DNA from: CAYQJS01 sp964417895
Lineage (GTDB): Bacteria; Chloroflexota; UBA6077; SHYK01
Reading direction: 5' to 3'
Length of the DNA stretch: 25,873 bases
NCBI GenBank assembly: GCA_964417895.1
Contig: CAYQJS010000066.1
Span: 1-25,873, forward strand
Both the position numbers and the translations under genes were made by a program. Positions 16,345-24,044 of the stretch are shown piece after piece. The notes under the pieces were generated by a model. The model was not told the origin of the DNA and made no database searches. It saw only the letters and a program-made list of their open reading frames with translations. Each line of letters starts with the position of its first letter. The stretch's first letter is position 1.

Positions 16345-16432
16345 CCAAGTCTATCACAAAGATGTAATAGCCGCTCCGGCATCTTTGATCACGCCTCAGC
16401 TGCGCGCAGGAAGGTGCCTCGAGCCAGTATCA

Positions 16433-16450
16433 CATCTGCGCGTGCAGATG
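16433..16450. promoter_or_regulatory. Operator-like dyad upstream of the Rieske oxygenase gene
   Basis: CATCTGC (16433-16439) and GCAGATG (16444-16450) form a perfect 7-bp inverted repeat with a 4-bp spacer, about 110 bp before the Rieske start. It lies in the 214-base intergenic region shared with the divergent toxin-antitoxin operon. A dimeric regulator could bind here, but no catabolic regulator gene is visible nearby. Confidence 0.35.
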
Positions 16451-16558
16451 GCCCAGTCGGCTACCGGGGAAACCGCGAGTTGGGTACACTGGTGGGCATA
16501 GAGAAGGGCCTGCCATCGCCAGGCTCAGGAGAGCCGACAACGACTGACTGGGGGATTT

Positions 16559-17848
16559 ATGCTGACTGCAGAAGAGAATGAGCTACTGACGAAGGTCGGG
16601 CCGGGCACGCCCATGGGCGAGCTGATGCGCCGCTACTGGCAGCCAATCGCGGCGAGCGTCCAACTGAAAGAAGAGCCGGTGCGGGCGATCCGCCTCCTCG
16701 GGGAGGACCTGGTGCTCTACCGTGACGAGAGCGGCACGCTCGGCCTCGTGGGCAACCGCTGCGCCCACCGCCGGGTGCACCTGCTCTTCGGCATTCCGTG
16801 CGATGTAGGGCTGCGCTGCCCGTGCCACGGCTGGCGCTACGACGAGACCGGCCAGTGCATCGAGCAGCCTTACGATGAGGCCGAGGGCAACGACACTTTT
16901 AAAGAAAGCGTCCAGATCGCCGCGTACCCGGTGATCGAGCGCAAGGGCATGATCTTCGCGTACCTTGGCCCAAAGCCGGCGCCCCTGTTCCCGAGCTGGG
17001 ACCTCTTCATGTGGGACGACGTTTACTACGACATCGGCAGCTGCGCGATCCCGTGTAACTATCTGCAGATCATGGAGAACTCGCTCGACCCCGTGCACGT
17101 GGAGTGGCTGCACACCCATTTCTCCAACTACGTGCTCAAGCGCCTCGGCCATGAAGAGCTCAAGCGGCAGGGGCTCTCCGGAAATAGCGTCCCCCACCGG
17201 CACACGAAGATCGGCTTCGACGTCTTCGACTTTGGCATCGTGAAGCGCCGCGTGATGGACCACACCGACGAGACCCATCCATACTGGACGGTCGGCCACC
17301 CGATCGTCTTCCCCAACATCCTCAAGACCACGGGCTTCCAGTACCGCATCCCCATCGACGACAACAACACCTTCCACTGGTGGTTCTTTCCGCACCGCAT
17401 TCCCGACGGCGTCGAGCTGCCGCCCCAGGACGAGATTCCTTACTACGACGTGCCGCTGCCGCAGGTTGGCTCGAAAGGCGAGATGCCCTGGTCGCTGCTC
17501 GACAACAATGGCGGCCAGGACATCATGATGTGGATCACCCAGGGGTATGTCGCCGACCGCACGCAGGAAAGGCTCAGCCTGTCGGACCGCGGCGTCAACC
17601 TCTACCGCAAGCTGCTCATGTCGAACCTCCAGAAGGTGCAGCGCGGCGAGGACCCCATGAACGTGTTCCGCGACGTCGAGGATAACGAGTACCACGAGCT
17701 GCCCTCGGAATACTGGCTGCTGTCGGCGGAGTCCGCGCGGCGCGGCGACCTCAACCGCTCGGGCGGCGCATCGAAGTACAGCCCCGTGATCGCGGAGGCG
17801 CTTCGTCGGACCGGGAGGGAAGCCGCCCTCGTCGGGCCGGTGCACTAG
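16559..17848 (+). CDS. Rieske [2Fe-2S] aromatic ring-hydroxylating oxygenase, alpha subunit
   Basis: A 429-residue oxygenase component of the phthalate-dioxygenase-like class. The Rieske cluster ligands are C68-x-H70 and C87-x2-H90 ('NRCAHRR' and 'CPCHGWRYDETG'). The mononuclear iron site is in 'ENSLDPVHVEWLH' (His180 and His185, with Asp177 as the bridge between centres). Such enzymes use O2 and electrons from a reductase partner to hydroxylate or demethylate aromatic substrates; no reductase gene is visible in the window. GGGGG lies 6 bases before the ATG. It is followed, after a palindromic spacer, by a bicupin and an amidohydrolase, suggesting a short catabolic pathway. Confidence 0.92.
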   Translation: MLTAEENELLTKVGPGTPMGELMRRYWQPIAASVQLKEEPVRAIRLLGEDLVLYRDESGTLGLVGNRCAHRRVHLLFGIPCDVGLRCPCHGWRYDETGQCIEQPYDEAEGNDTFKESVQIAAYPVIERKGMIFAYLGPKPAPLFPSWDLFMWDDVYYDIGSCAIPCNYLQIMENSLDPVHVEWLHTHFSNYVLKRLGHEELKRQGLSGNSVPHRHTKIGFDVFDFGIVKRRVMDHTDETHPYWTVGHPIVFPNILKTTGFQYRIPIDDNNTFHWWFFPHRIPDGVELPPQDEIPYYDVPLPQVGSKGEMPWSLLDNNGGQDIMMWITQGYVADRTQERLSLSDRGVNLYRKLLMSNLQKVQRGEDPMNVFRDVEDNEYHELPSEYWLLSAESARRGDLNRSGGASKYSPVIAEALRRTGREAALVGPVH

Positions 17849-17852
17849 GAGT

Positions 17853-17935
17853 CACCCCCCTCCCTAACCCTCCCCCTCAAGGGGGGAGGGGACAGACTCT
17901 TCACCCTGTCCCCCCGGGCGCTGGGGGAGAGGGAA
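17853..17935. repeat. G/C-rich palindromic spacer
   Basis: The spacer contains CCCTCCCCC followed by GGGGGAGGG (within 17868-17892), a 9-bp stem with a short loop, then CCTGTCCCCCCGGG and GGGGGAGAGGG. It is the same family as 2741-2865 and 20298-20360. It lies between two co-directional genes whose ribosome-binding sites are outside it. Confidence 0.6.
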
Positions 17936-17952
17936 GAAAACTCGGAGGATCA

Positions 17953-19062
17953 ATGGTAGAGATCCAAGCACGGCCAATCTCCCTCAATGAGATGTTCCGC
18001 TTCACCTACGACCGGTGGATGGAGTCCGTTGGCGTTCCCATCCACAAGGGCTACTTCGTAGAGGACCTGCGCACGGTGCCCCTCGGCCCATGGGACGAGC
18101 GAGAGTGCGACTCCTGCTTCATTCAACTCGCCGGCCAGGAGGGCGTGAGCGAAGCGCGCGTCACCGAGGTGAGGCCCGGCGCCACGCTGCCGCCCCTCAA
18201 GCTCACCGTGGACGAGGCGATCTACGTCGCCTCCGGGCGTGGCCTGACGACTGTGTGGACGGACGACGGCGGCAAGAAGTCGTTCGAGTGGCAAGAGCAC
18301 AGCATGTTCGTCATCCCACGCGGGTACTGGCACCAGGTTTCCAACGCGCGCGGCGACCAGCCCGCCCGCCTGCTCAACTTCAACTACCTGCCCATCGCCA
18401 TGTCCGCGGTGCCCGACCCGGAGTTTTTCTTCAACAACCCGGGCGTGACGCCGCGCAACCGCGTCACGGGCGACGCGCTGTACTCGTCGGCCCAGGAAGT
18501 GAAGCGTGAGGATGGCGAGTCGCGCGTAGGCGTCTTCTGGGTCGGCAACTTCTTCCCGGACATGCGCGCATGGGACAAGCTCGTGCCGTTCTGGGGCCGA
18601 GGCGCCGGCGGCACCACCGTGTTCATCAACTTCCCCGGGTCGGAGATGTCGTGCCACATGTCCGTGTTCCCAGCCCGGACGTACAAGCGAGCCCACCGCC
18701 ACGGCCCCGGACGCGTGATCGTCATTCCGGCGGGCGAGGGCTTCTCGGTGATGTGGCAAGAGGGCCAGGAGAAGATCGTCGTGCCGTGGCACGAGTGCAG
18801 CATGTTCGTGCCGCCGGGCCGCTGGTTCCACCAGCACTTCAACCTGGGCACCGACAACGCGCGCTATCTCGCGTTCCACCCGCTGCAGCAGTTCTCGGGC
18901 CACGGCGAGCGGGTCGAGGACCGAGCCCGCGACCAGATCGACTACTCCGACGAGGAGCCGTGGATCCGCGAGAAGTTCGAGGGCGAGCTGGCGCAGCGCG
19001 CCATCACAAGCGACATGCCCGAGGACGCCTACCGGATCCGCGACTACGAGTGGCAGTACTGA
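17953..19062 (+). CDS. Bicupin protein (annotated in relatives as 'ethanolamine ammonia lyase-activating protein' or cupin)
   Basis: A 369-residue protein with two cupin barrels. The first spans about 65-140 ('VRPGATLPPLKLTVDEAIYV', 'HSMFVIPRGYWHQVSN'). The second spans about 215-310, where 'YKRAHRHGPGRVIVIPAGEG' supplies His248 and His250, and 'CSMFVPPGRWFHQHFN' the last His. Two-barrel cupins include aromatic ring-cleavage dioxygenases (gentisate-type) and non-enzymatic proteins; the linkage with a Rieske oxygenase makes ring cleavage worth testing, but that is inference. GGAGG lies 5 bases before the ATG. Confidence 0.82.
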   Translation: MVEIQARPISLNEMFRFTYDRWMESVGVPIHKGYFVEDLRTVPLGPWDERECDSCFIQLAGQEGVSEARVTEVRPGATLPPLKLTVDEAIYVASGRGLTTVWTDDGGKKSFEWQEHSMFVIPRGYWHQVSNARGDQPARLLNFNYLPIAMSAVPDPEFFFNNPGVTPRNRVTGDALYSSAQEVKREDGESRVGVFWVGNFFPDMRAWDKLVPFWGRGAGGTTVFINFPGSEMSCHMSVFPARTYKRAHRHGPGRVIVIPAGEGFSVMWQEGQEKIVVPWHECSMFVPPGRWFHQHFNLGTDNARYLAFHPLQQFSGHGERVEDRARDQIDYSDEEPWIREKFEGELAQRAITSDMPEDAYRIRDYEWQY

Positions 19063-19090
19063 GTAGCTGAGCCCCGTCGCGTAATACGTC

Positions 19091-19123
19091 GTCGGCGTCG
19101 ATATCGGAGGCAGGTTCACCGAC
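19091..19123 (+). pseudogene. Possible hydantoinase A (HyuA) N-terminal remnant
   Basis: This short stretch reads VGVDIGGRFTD, close to the VGVDIGGTFTD phosphate-binding motif at the start of hydantoinase/oxoprolinase A subunits. No downstream similarity is visible, and the frame ends within about 25 codons. Only 11 residues match, so chance is not excluded, though the motif is highly characteristic. Confidence 0.35.
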
Positions 19124-19154
19124 TGGGGAAGCACACGAGATAGAATCGGCAGGC

Positions 19155-19180
19155 GGCGACGCCACCGGTGGCACGTCGCC
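19155..19180. repeat. Hairpin upstream of the amidohydrolase gene
   Basis: GGCGACG (19155-19161) pairs with CGTCGCC (19174-19180), with the perfect palindrome CCACCGGTGG (19162-19171) between them. It lies about 57 bp before the amidohydrolase start and might be a leader hairpin or an operator. Confidence 0.45.
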
Positions 19181-19236
19181 GGGTAGGCTGAAATCGGGTC
19201 ACCGTGCCGAATGCCCAGACTCCGGAGGCGACTGCA

Positions 19237-20277
19237 ATGGCGATCATTGATTCTGATGCACACGTCATCGAGACCGAGCACACATGGGACTTCATCGACG
19301 ATGGGGAGGAGCAGTATCGGCCGCGAACCGTCATTCCTCGGGACCCTCCGACCTCAGAGGGACCTCGCGGGCGCGAATTCTGGCTCGTCGACGGCCGCCT
19401 GGAAGCACGGCGCTCGAACATCGGGCTGGACACCACCGAAGCCCTGCGCGAGATGGAGGATATCGAGGGCCGACTGCGCCACATGGACGAGCTGGGGATC
19501 GACGTTCAGGTCCTGTACCCCAGCCTCTTCTTGCGGCCCGTGACGAGCCGCCCGGAAGTCGAGCTGGCGCTCTGCAAGACCTACAACCGATGGATGGCCG
19601 ACATCTGGGTCAAGGGCCGGGGGCGCTTGCGGTGGGCCTGCATGCTGCCGTGGTTCACCGTCGACAGGGCAGTCGAGCAGTTGCGCTTTTCGAAGGAGAA
19701 CGGCGCCTGCGCCATCTTCGCACGCTACGCCGAGGCGGACCAGCTTCTCGTCTCCCCCAGCTTCTACCCGGTGTATGAGGAGGCCAACAGCCTCAACGTT
19801 CCCCTCTGCGTCCACGCCAGCTCAGGAACGATAGCCACCCACGAGCTGTTCTCCGGCGGCGCCGGGGGAGTCCCCACGTTCAAGCTGGGGCCCATCGGCG
19901 CGTTCCACAGCATTGCGATCAGCAAGCTACCCGACCTGTTCCCCAACCTTCGCTTCGGCTTCATCGAAGTGCAGGCCCAGTGGGTCCCGTACATCTGCCA
20001 CGACCTGTACCGCCGCTCGAAGTTCACGGCGACGTGGTGGAAAGACGGTCTCTTGAGGGAGCGCCGACTCTACGTGGCGTGTCAGACAGACGACGACCTT
20101 CCGTACGTGTTGCAGTACGCCGGCGAAGACAACCTCGTCATCGGCTCCGACTACGGGCATAACGACACATCCTCCGAGATCCAGGCGTTGCGGAATATCA
20201 GAGAGAAGGGTGGCGTCGAACCGCGGATCATCGACAAGATCCTGGACGACAACGCCAGAGCGCTCTACGGGCTGTAG
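19237..20277 (+). CDS. Amidohydrolase family 2 protein (ACMSD-like metal-dependent hydrolase/decarboxylase)
   Basis: The ATG at 19237 is chosen because GGAGG lies 8 bases upstream and homologous proteins start directly with the metal motif; the product is then 346 residues. 'IDSDAHVIE' (D7-x-H9) is the first metal-binding motif. 'LYPSLFL', 'NRWMADIW' and 'VPLCVHAS' (likely metal-ligand His) follow, and 'IGSDYGHND' (Asp305) is the terminal metal or catalytic Asp. These TIM-barrel enzymes decarboxylate or hydrolyse ring-derived acids. The position downstream of the Rieske and bicupin genes fits a later step in aromatic breakdown. The substrate is unknown. Confidence 0.85.
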   Translation: MAIIDSDAHVIETEHTWDFIDDGEEQYRPRTVIPRDPPTSEGPRGREFWLVDGRLEARRSNIGLDTTEALREMEDIEGRLRHMDELGIDVQVLYPSLFLRPVTSRPEVELALCKTYNRWMADIWVKGRGRLRWACMLPWFTVDRAVEQLRFSKENGACAIFARYAEADQLLVSPSFYPVYEEANSLNVPLCVHASSGTIATHELFSGGAGGVPTFKLGPIGAFHSIAISKLPDLFPNLRFGFIEVQAQWVPYICHDLYRRSKFTATWWKDGLLRERRLYVACQTDDDLPYVLQYAGEDNLVIGSDYGHNDTSSEIQALRNIREKGGVEPRIIDKILDDNARALYGL

Positions 20278-20297
20278 AGGGCGCGGCGTCGCGGGAA

Positions 20298-20360
20298 GCA
20301 GGGGGAGGGGACCGGGTTTCTACCCCTCTCCCTATCCCTCCCCCGCAAGGGGGGAGGGGA
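20298..20360. terminator. G/C-rich palindrome between convergent genes
   Basis: CCCTCCCCC (20336-20344) and GGGGGAGGG (20350-20358) form a 9-bp stem with a 5-base loop. It lies between the amidohydrolase stop (20277) and the end of the leftward SBP gene (20371), where a bidirectional terminator is expected. The sequence belongs to the same dispersed family as 2741-2865 and 17853-17935. Confidence 0.55.
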
Positions 20361-20370
20361 CCAGTTCTTC

Positions 20371-22098
20371 CTATCGGACGAACTCCCATTCGTGGAGGTT
20401 CCAGCTCCAGTTCGGCCCGGGCGTCCCGGGGAATGGGAACGTCGGACCGCGTAGGGTCGCCACGTGGGCCATCAGGGCGGGGCTGTCGTACGCGACGAAG
20501 CCCGGCACCTCCTCGCTGAGCAGCTTCAGGATCTGCACCGCGAGACGGTCCATATCCCCGCGATCGAGCGACTGGGTGAATGCCCCGTGGAGTCGGTCGA
20601 ATTCGGCGTTCGACCAGCCGCTCCGGTTCGCGCCCGCCCATCGGTTGGCGGGGGAGCCGATCTCGGAAGTCGCCCAGTTGGTCCAGTTCTCCGGCGCGCC
20701 GGTCCGACCGTTGATGTTGGGCCATGTGTGCCGACGGATCGCGGGGACCGTGACGTCGGGTAGCACCGAGGGCTGGACATCGATGCCTGCCCGCTTCCAC
20801 ATGTCCACCATGATCGCCTGGCCCCGCTCGTGCTGCGTGCCGGCGCGCACCTCATAGTCCGGCTGCAGGCGCTTCCCGTCGGCGTAAGTGAAGAGCCCGT
20901 CGGCGCCCTTTCTGAGGCCGGCCTCCACTATCAGCTGTTCGCTGAGCCGCGGATCGTACGGGTGCTTCGTGATCGCTCGCTCCGCCTCGGCGAAATACGG
21001 GGTGAACTTCCACGCCCAGGTGTGCGCGATCTCGGTGTCGCCCTGAAACATCGCCTCGCTGACTGCCTGGCGGTCGAATGCGTGCGACATCGCCCGTCGG
21101 ACGCGGGTGTCAAGGAGCGCGGGCTCGGTCTGCGTCTCGGGCCTGAACTGGTACTGGACGAAGATGAAGTAGTCGGGCCCTATCACCTGCTTGCCCTTTC
21201 CCGAGGCTATCCAGTCTCCCTTGAGTACCGCCGCGTGCTCGAACCGCATCGTAAGGATCGGCGCGTAGTCCAGCTCGCCCGCCAGGACGTTGGTCAGCAC
21301 CGTGTTCTCGTCGCCCATGAAGCGCACGATGAACCGGTCGATCCTGGGCCGCCCCAGGGCGAAGCCGTCAAACGCCGCGCCCTCGATGAACGAGCCGTGT
21401 GCCCACCGCTCCAACCGATAAGGCCCAGCGCCGACGTATTCGGAGCTCCAGAAGGGAAGGTTTGCGAATGCATCGAGGCCCGCGGACCCCTGCTCGAGAG
21501 CCTGGAACGGCTCGCGCAGGATGTGTGTCGGCAGCGGCTCGAAGGTGAGTCCCAGGATGCCGGCCTCGACGTAGAGTGAGCCCCACGTGATGACGAGGGT
21601 CAGCGGGTCCGCTGCTTCGACGGCTTCCATCTGATTCTGCGGTCGCCCCGAGAACGGCAGCCCGGGCGCCCGATAGACGCGCCACGCGAACACGAAGTCA
21701 GCCGCCGTGAGCGGCTGCCCATCGTGCCAGGTAAGGCTCGGGCGGAGCTTGTAGGTTGTCTCCATCCGCCCGTCGGGGAGGAGCTTCCAGGTGTCGGTGT
21801 TCAACTGGGGCAGCTGCTCTGCCAGCTCTGGGCGCGCCTGCATCTGGCTGTCGATGAGTGCGAGGCTCGCATTCATGGCATCTTTGGCATGCCCGCTGGC
21901 GCCGCCCGGCTCGTCGTACTTGGATGCCAGGCTCTGGACCTCGAAACGGCTCACGAGCCGTAGAGTGGTCGGCTGCTGCTGCGCACTCCGCAGGCCGTCG
22001 CTCGTTGCCTGACCCGGCGGGCCGGCGCAGGCGGTGGTGGCTAGCAACGCCACAAGGCCGAGGATGGAGAAGAAACGACGCCCTTGCCACCAAGTCAC
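20371..22098 (-). CDS. ABC transporter substrate-binding lipoprotein, family 5 (SBP_bac_5)
   Basis: The only complete binding protein in the window, 575 residues from GTG at 22098, with GGGAGG about 8 bases upstream. An upstream ATG at 22134 lacks such a site. The signal is 'RRFFSILGLVALLATTAC' with Cys24 as the likely lipidation site. Typical features follow: 'YKLRPSLTWHDGQPLTAADF' (family signature), 'GAGPYRLERW', 'DTRVRRAMSHAFDRQAV', and the ending 'WSWNLHEWEFVR'. It would capture a peptide-like or other small solute at the outer face of the membrane. The permease and ATPase genes are not in the window. It lies downstream of the leftward amidohydrolase and may be co-expressed with it. Confidence 0.9.
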   Translation of the reverse strand: MTWWQGRRFFSILGLVALLATTACAGPPGQATSDGLRSAQQQPTTLRLVSRFEVQSLASKYDEPGGASGHAKDAMNASLALIDSQMQARPELAEQLPQLNTDTWKLLPDGRMETTYKLRPSLTWHDGQPLTAADFVFAWRVYRAPGLPFSGRPQNQMEAVEAADPLTLVITWGSLYVEAGILGLTFEPLPTHILREPFQALEQGSAGLDAFANLPFWSSEYVGAGPYRLERWAHGSFIEGAAFDGFALGRPRIDRFIVRFMGDENTVLTNVLAGELDYAPILTMRFEHAAVLKGDWIASGKGKQVIGPDYFIFVQYQFRPETQTEPALLDTRVRRAMSHAFDRQAVSEAMFQGDTEIAHTWAWKFTPYFAEAERAITKHPYDPRLSEQLIVEAGLRKGADGLFTYADGKRLQPDYEVRAGTQHERGQAIMVDMWKRAGIDVQPSVLPDVTVPAIRRHTWPNINGRTGAPENWTNWATSEIGSPANRWAGANRSGWSNAEFDRLHGAFTQSLDRGDMDRLAVQILKLLSEEVPGFVAYDSPALMAHVATLRGPTFPFPGTPGPNWSWNLHEWEFVR

Positions 22099-22132
22099 AG
22101 TACACCTCCCGACGAACGAGTCGGCAGCGACC

Positions 22133-22175
22133 ACTCCTCTCCTGCCGCAGCGGGAGAGGCTGGGGTGAGGGCACT
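22133..22175. repeat. G-rich palindromic intergenic element
   Basis: CTCTCCTGCCGCAGCGGGAGAG forms a hairpin (CTCTCC-like arm against GGGAGAG), followed by GCTGGGGTGAGGGCACT, nearly the same tail as at 2007-2024. It lies upstream of the SBP gene start. Confidence 0.5.
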
Positions 22176-22206
22176 CCCAACGTGCCCCATGACGTGCTCG
22201 GGGGCT

Positions 22207-22254
22207 GCCCTCACCTAACCTCTCCCATTCCGATGGGAGAGGTTAGGTGAGGGC
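22207..22254. terminator. Perfect 22-bp palindrome with a 4-base loop
   Basis: Bases 22207-22228 are the exact reverse complement of 22233-22254, with loop TCCG. The arm begins GCCCTCACCTAACC and ends TCTCCCAT. It lies 11 bases after the stop of the leftward amidohydrolase and upstream of the leftward SBP gene. Transcript folding here would be very stable, suggesting termination or mRNA processing; its arms resemble the other CTCCC/GGGAG spacers. Confidence 0.7.
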
Positions 22255-22265
22255 ACCACAGGCCC

Positions 22266-23423
22266 CTACTCGTCCAGATGGAAGTACCTGACTGCGTTCC
22301 CGGCCAGCATCATGTGCTTCTCGTCCTCGGGCACCCCGGCGAACATGTCGTCGATGACCTTCTGCGAGTTCGGCCAGTCACCCGCCGCGTGCGGAAAGTC
22401 CGTGGAGAACATGATCGTGTTGGTGGTTGCCGGGTCTCGCATCTGGACGCCCACCGGGTCGTACAGCGTCCCCCAAAGGGCATGCTCTTTGACATAATCG
22501 CTGGGCTTCCGCTCCAGATCGTCCATCCCCCAGAACTCCTTGATCATTGGCTGGTAACGGCGGTAGTTGTCATCCACCATGAAGAGGGAGAAGGGGAGCC
22601 ATCCGCACATGGTCTCGGCGAAGTACATCTCAAGCGTGGGGAACCTGTCCCAGACTCCGGCATACGCCAGCTGCATCACGGCGTAGGGGGTGCTGTTGGA
22701 GTTGGCAAAGAGTAGGCTGAGGGCGTCATCCTTGTGGTTGTCGGTGGACGTGTTCTCGTGAGGGTAGAGGAAGGGAGGATCGCCCCGCCGCCCGCGAAAG
22801 CGCCCTCCCCCATGCTTCGCGAGGGCCATCCGGCAATCGAGGGCGGCGGCCCAGAAGCGATCGTCCTCCGGCGTCGGATAGCCATGGCCGCTCGGGAACG
22901 CCGTGAGGGTGGCGCCCTTGAAGCCGAGCCTTGCGCAGTGCTCGATCTCCCGCACCGCGTCGTCGATGCCGGTCGTCGGGATGGTCCCCTGCGGGAACAG
23001 GCGATCCGGCGCCACAGACACGTACTCTTCGGCGATGTATTCGTTATAGGCGTGCACCAACGCCAGATAGAGCTCGTCGTCTTTGGCGTTCCGGAGCATC
23101 TGGTCCGTCCAGGTGAACATGACCTCCGCGTCGATTCCGTCGCGGTCCTGCTCCTGTACGCGCAGCTGCGGTGTCCCATTCCCCACCGGCTCTGAGAACT
23201 TCGGTATCTGGAAAGGAAGCTCCTCGAACGGAACGCCCACGTTCCGCGTGAGGCCGATCGTGTTGGGCTCGCTCCCGTCGCAGACGACGGCATCGGAGCC
23301 GTTGGCCATGGTGACGCGCTTCGGCGCGCGGTCGCGCCATTTCGCAGGAACCCGGTGGGCCCAGACCTCGGGGTTCAAATCCAGGTGCGAATCCGCTGAG
23401 ATCACTCGATACTCGCGCGCCAT
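22266..23423 (-). CDS. Amidohydrolase family 2 protein (metal-dependent hydrolase)
   Basis: A 385-residue protein from ATG at 23423, preceded by AAAGGAG 8 bases upstream. The start has 'YRVISADSHLDLNPEVW' (D11-x-H13 metal motif). 'DGIDAEVMFTW', 'HAYNEYIAEEYVSVAPDRLF' and 'GFKGATLTAFPSG' are characteristic of the family. 'MFSTDFPHAAGDWPNS' near the C-terminus carries the conserved Asp and His. It is a different subfamily from the protein at 19237. Together with the binding protein downstream on the same strand it may form a small uptake-and-hydrolysis unit. The substrate is unknown. Confidence 0.85.
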   Translation of the reverse strand: MAREYRVISADSHLDLNPEVWAHRVPAKWRDRAPKRVTMANGSDAVVCDGSEPNTIGLTRNVGVPFEELPFQIPKFSEPVGNGTPQLRVQEQDRDGIDAEVMFTWTDQMLRNAKDDELYLALVHAYNEYIAEEYVSVAPDRLFPQGTIPTTGIDDAVREIEHCARLGFKGATLTAFPSGHGYPTPEDDRFWAAALDCRMALAKHGGGRFRGRRGDPPFLYPHENTSTDNHKDDALSLLFANSNSTPYAVMQLAYAGVWDRFPTLEMYFAETMCGWLPFSLFMVDDNYRRYQPMIKEFWGMDDLERKPSDYVKEHALWGTLYDPVGVQMRDPATTNTIMFSTDFPHAAGDWPNSQKVIDDMFAGVPEDEKHMMLAGNAVRYFHLDE

Positions 23424-23708
23424 GGTCGACTCCTTTCGCAAACTCGGCGACCGATCGCCCGGTGGTCGCTCTCCATGCCTCATTTGTAGGGATTCTAATT
23501 CAGATCGTGTTCCGCCGCCGCTGTGGTTGTGATGACTCGTAGACTCGTGGGGGCCGCGGCATGCCGCGCCCGCCTGGCGTCGGGGGTACGCGGGTCAGGC
23601 ATGCCTAACCCCTACCGCGGTCATGGCGTCTCTGGCGGGCGGCTGGTGGGACAGGCGAGGGGGCCGGTAGACTTGACTGCTTAAGAGAGATGATGAACGG
23701 CGACGGTC

Positions 23709-24035
23709 ATGACGCAACCACCCCAAGCAGAACCGATCCCTCTGAACCGTCACGAGGACGGCACGATCCGCATAGCCAACACGCGCGTGTCCCTCGATGT
23801 GCTGGTGGGAGCATTCCAGGCCGGGGCGACGGCGGAGGAGATTGGCCAGGCCTACCCCTCCCTCGGGCTGGGTGACATCTACGCGGTCATCGCCTACTAC
23901 CTGCGCCACGCGGCCGAAGTAGAAGATTACTTGCAAGAGCGGCGAGGGCTGGGCGAAGCGGTCCGCCAGAAGAATGAGGCGCGATGGCCCAGCGACGATT
24001 TGCGCCGTCGTCTGTTAGAGCGCCAGGAGCATTAG
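23709..24035 (+). CDS. DUF433 family protein (predicted antitoxin)
   Basis: A 108-residue protein with the DUF433 winged-helix-like domain: 'IPLNRHEDGTIRIANTRVSL', 'DVLVGAFQAGATAEEIGQAY' and 'LGLGDIYAVIAYYLRHAAEV'. In Cyanobacteria and Chloroflexota DUF433 genes commonly precede DUF5615 PIN-like genes as putative toxin-antitoxin pairs, as here: the downstream frame starts 9 bases after this stop. The ribosome-binding site is weak. The 285 bases upstream (23424-23708) hold palindromes GCGGCATGCCGC and AGGCATGCCT and a TTGACT but no gene. Confidence 0.82.
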   Translation: MTQPPQAEPIPLNRHEDGTIRIANTRVSLDVLVGAFQAGATAEEIGQAYPSLGLGDIYAVIAYYLRHAAEVEDYLQERRGLGEAVRQKNEARWPSDDLRRRLLERQEH

Positions 24036-24044
24036 TCCGCCGGG

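Noticed and set aside
16583..17845. A 420-residue minus-strand open frame opposite the Rieske gene
   Set aside because: Exact antisense of a well-supported oxygenase; low-complexity Val/Asp/Arg-rich translation with no motif.
17950..19281. A 443-residue minus-strand open frame opposite the bicupin gene
   Set aside because: Antisense shadow in high-GC DNA; the plus strand has a ribosome-binding site and clear cupin motifs.
20830..21579. A 249-residue plus-strand frame inside the SBP gene
   Set aside because: Shadow of the binding protein on the opposite strand; no motif and no ribosome-binding site.
23560..23640. Palindromes GCGGCATGCCGC and AGGCATGCCT as a terminator or operator
   Set aside because: Short self-complementary strings are common in DNA this rich in GC, and nothing ties them to a gene end or start; noted only in the DUF433 entry.
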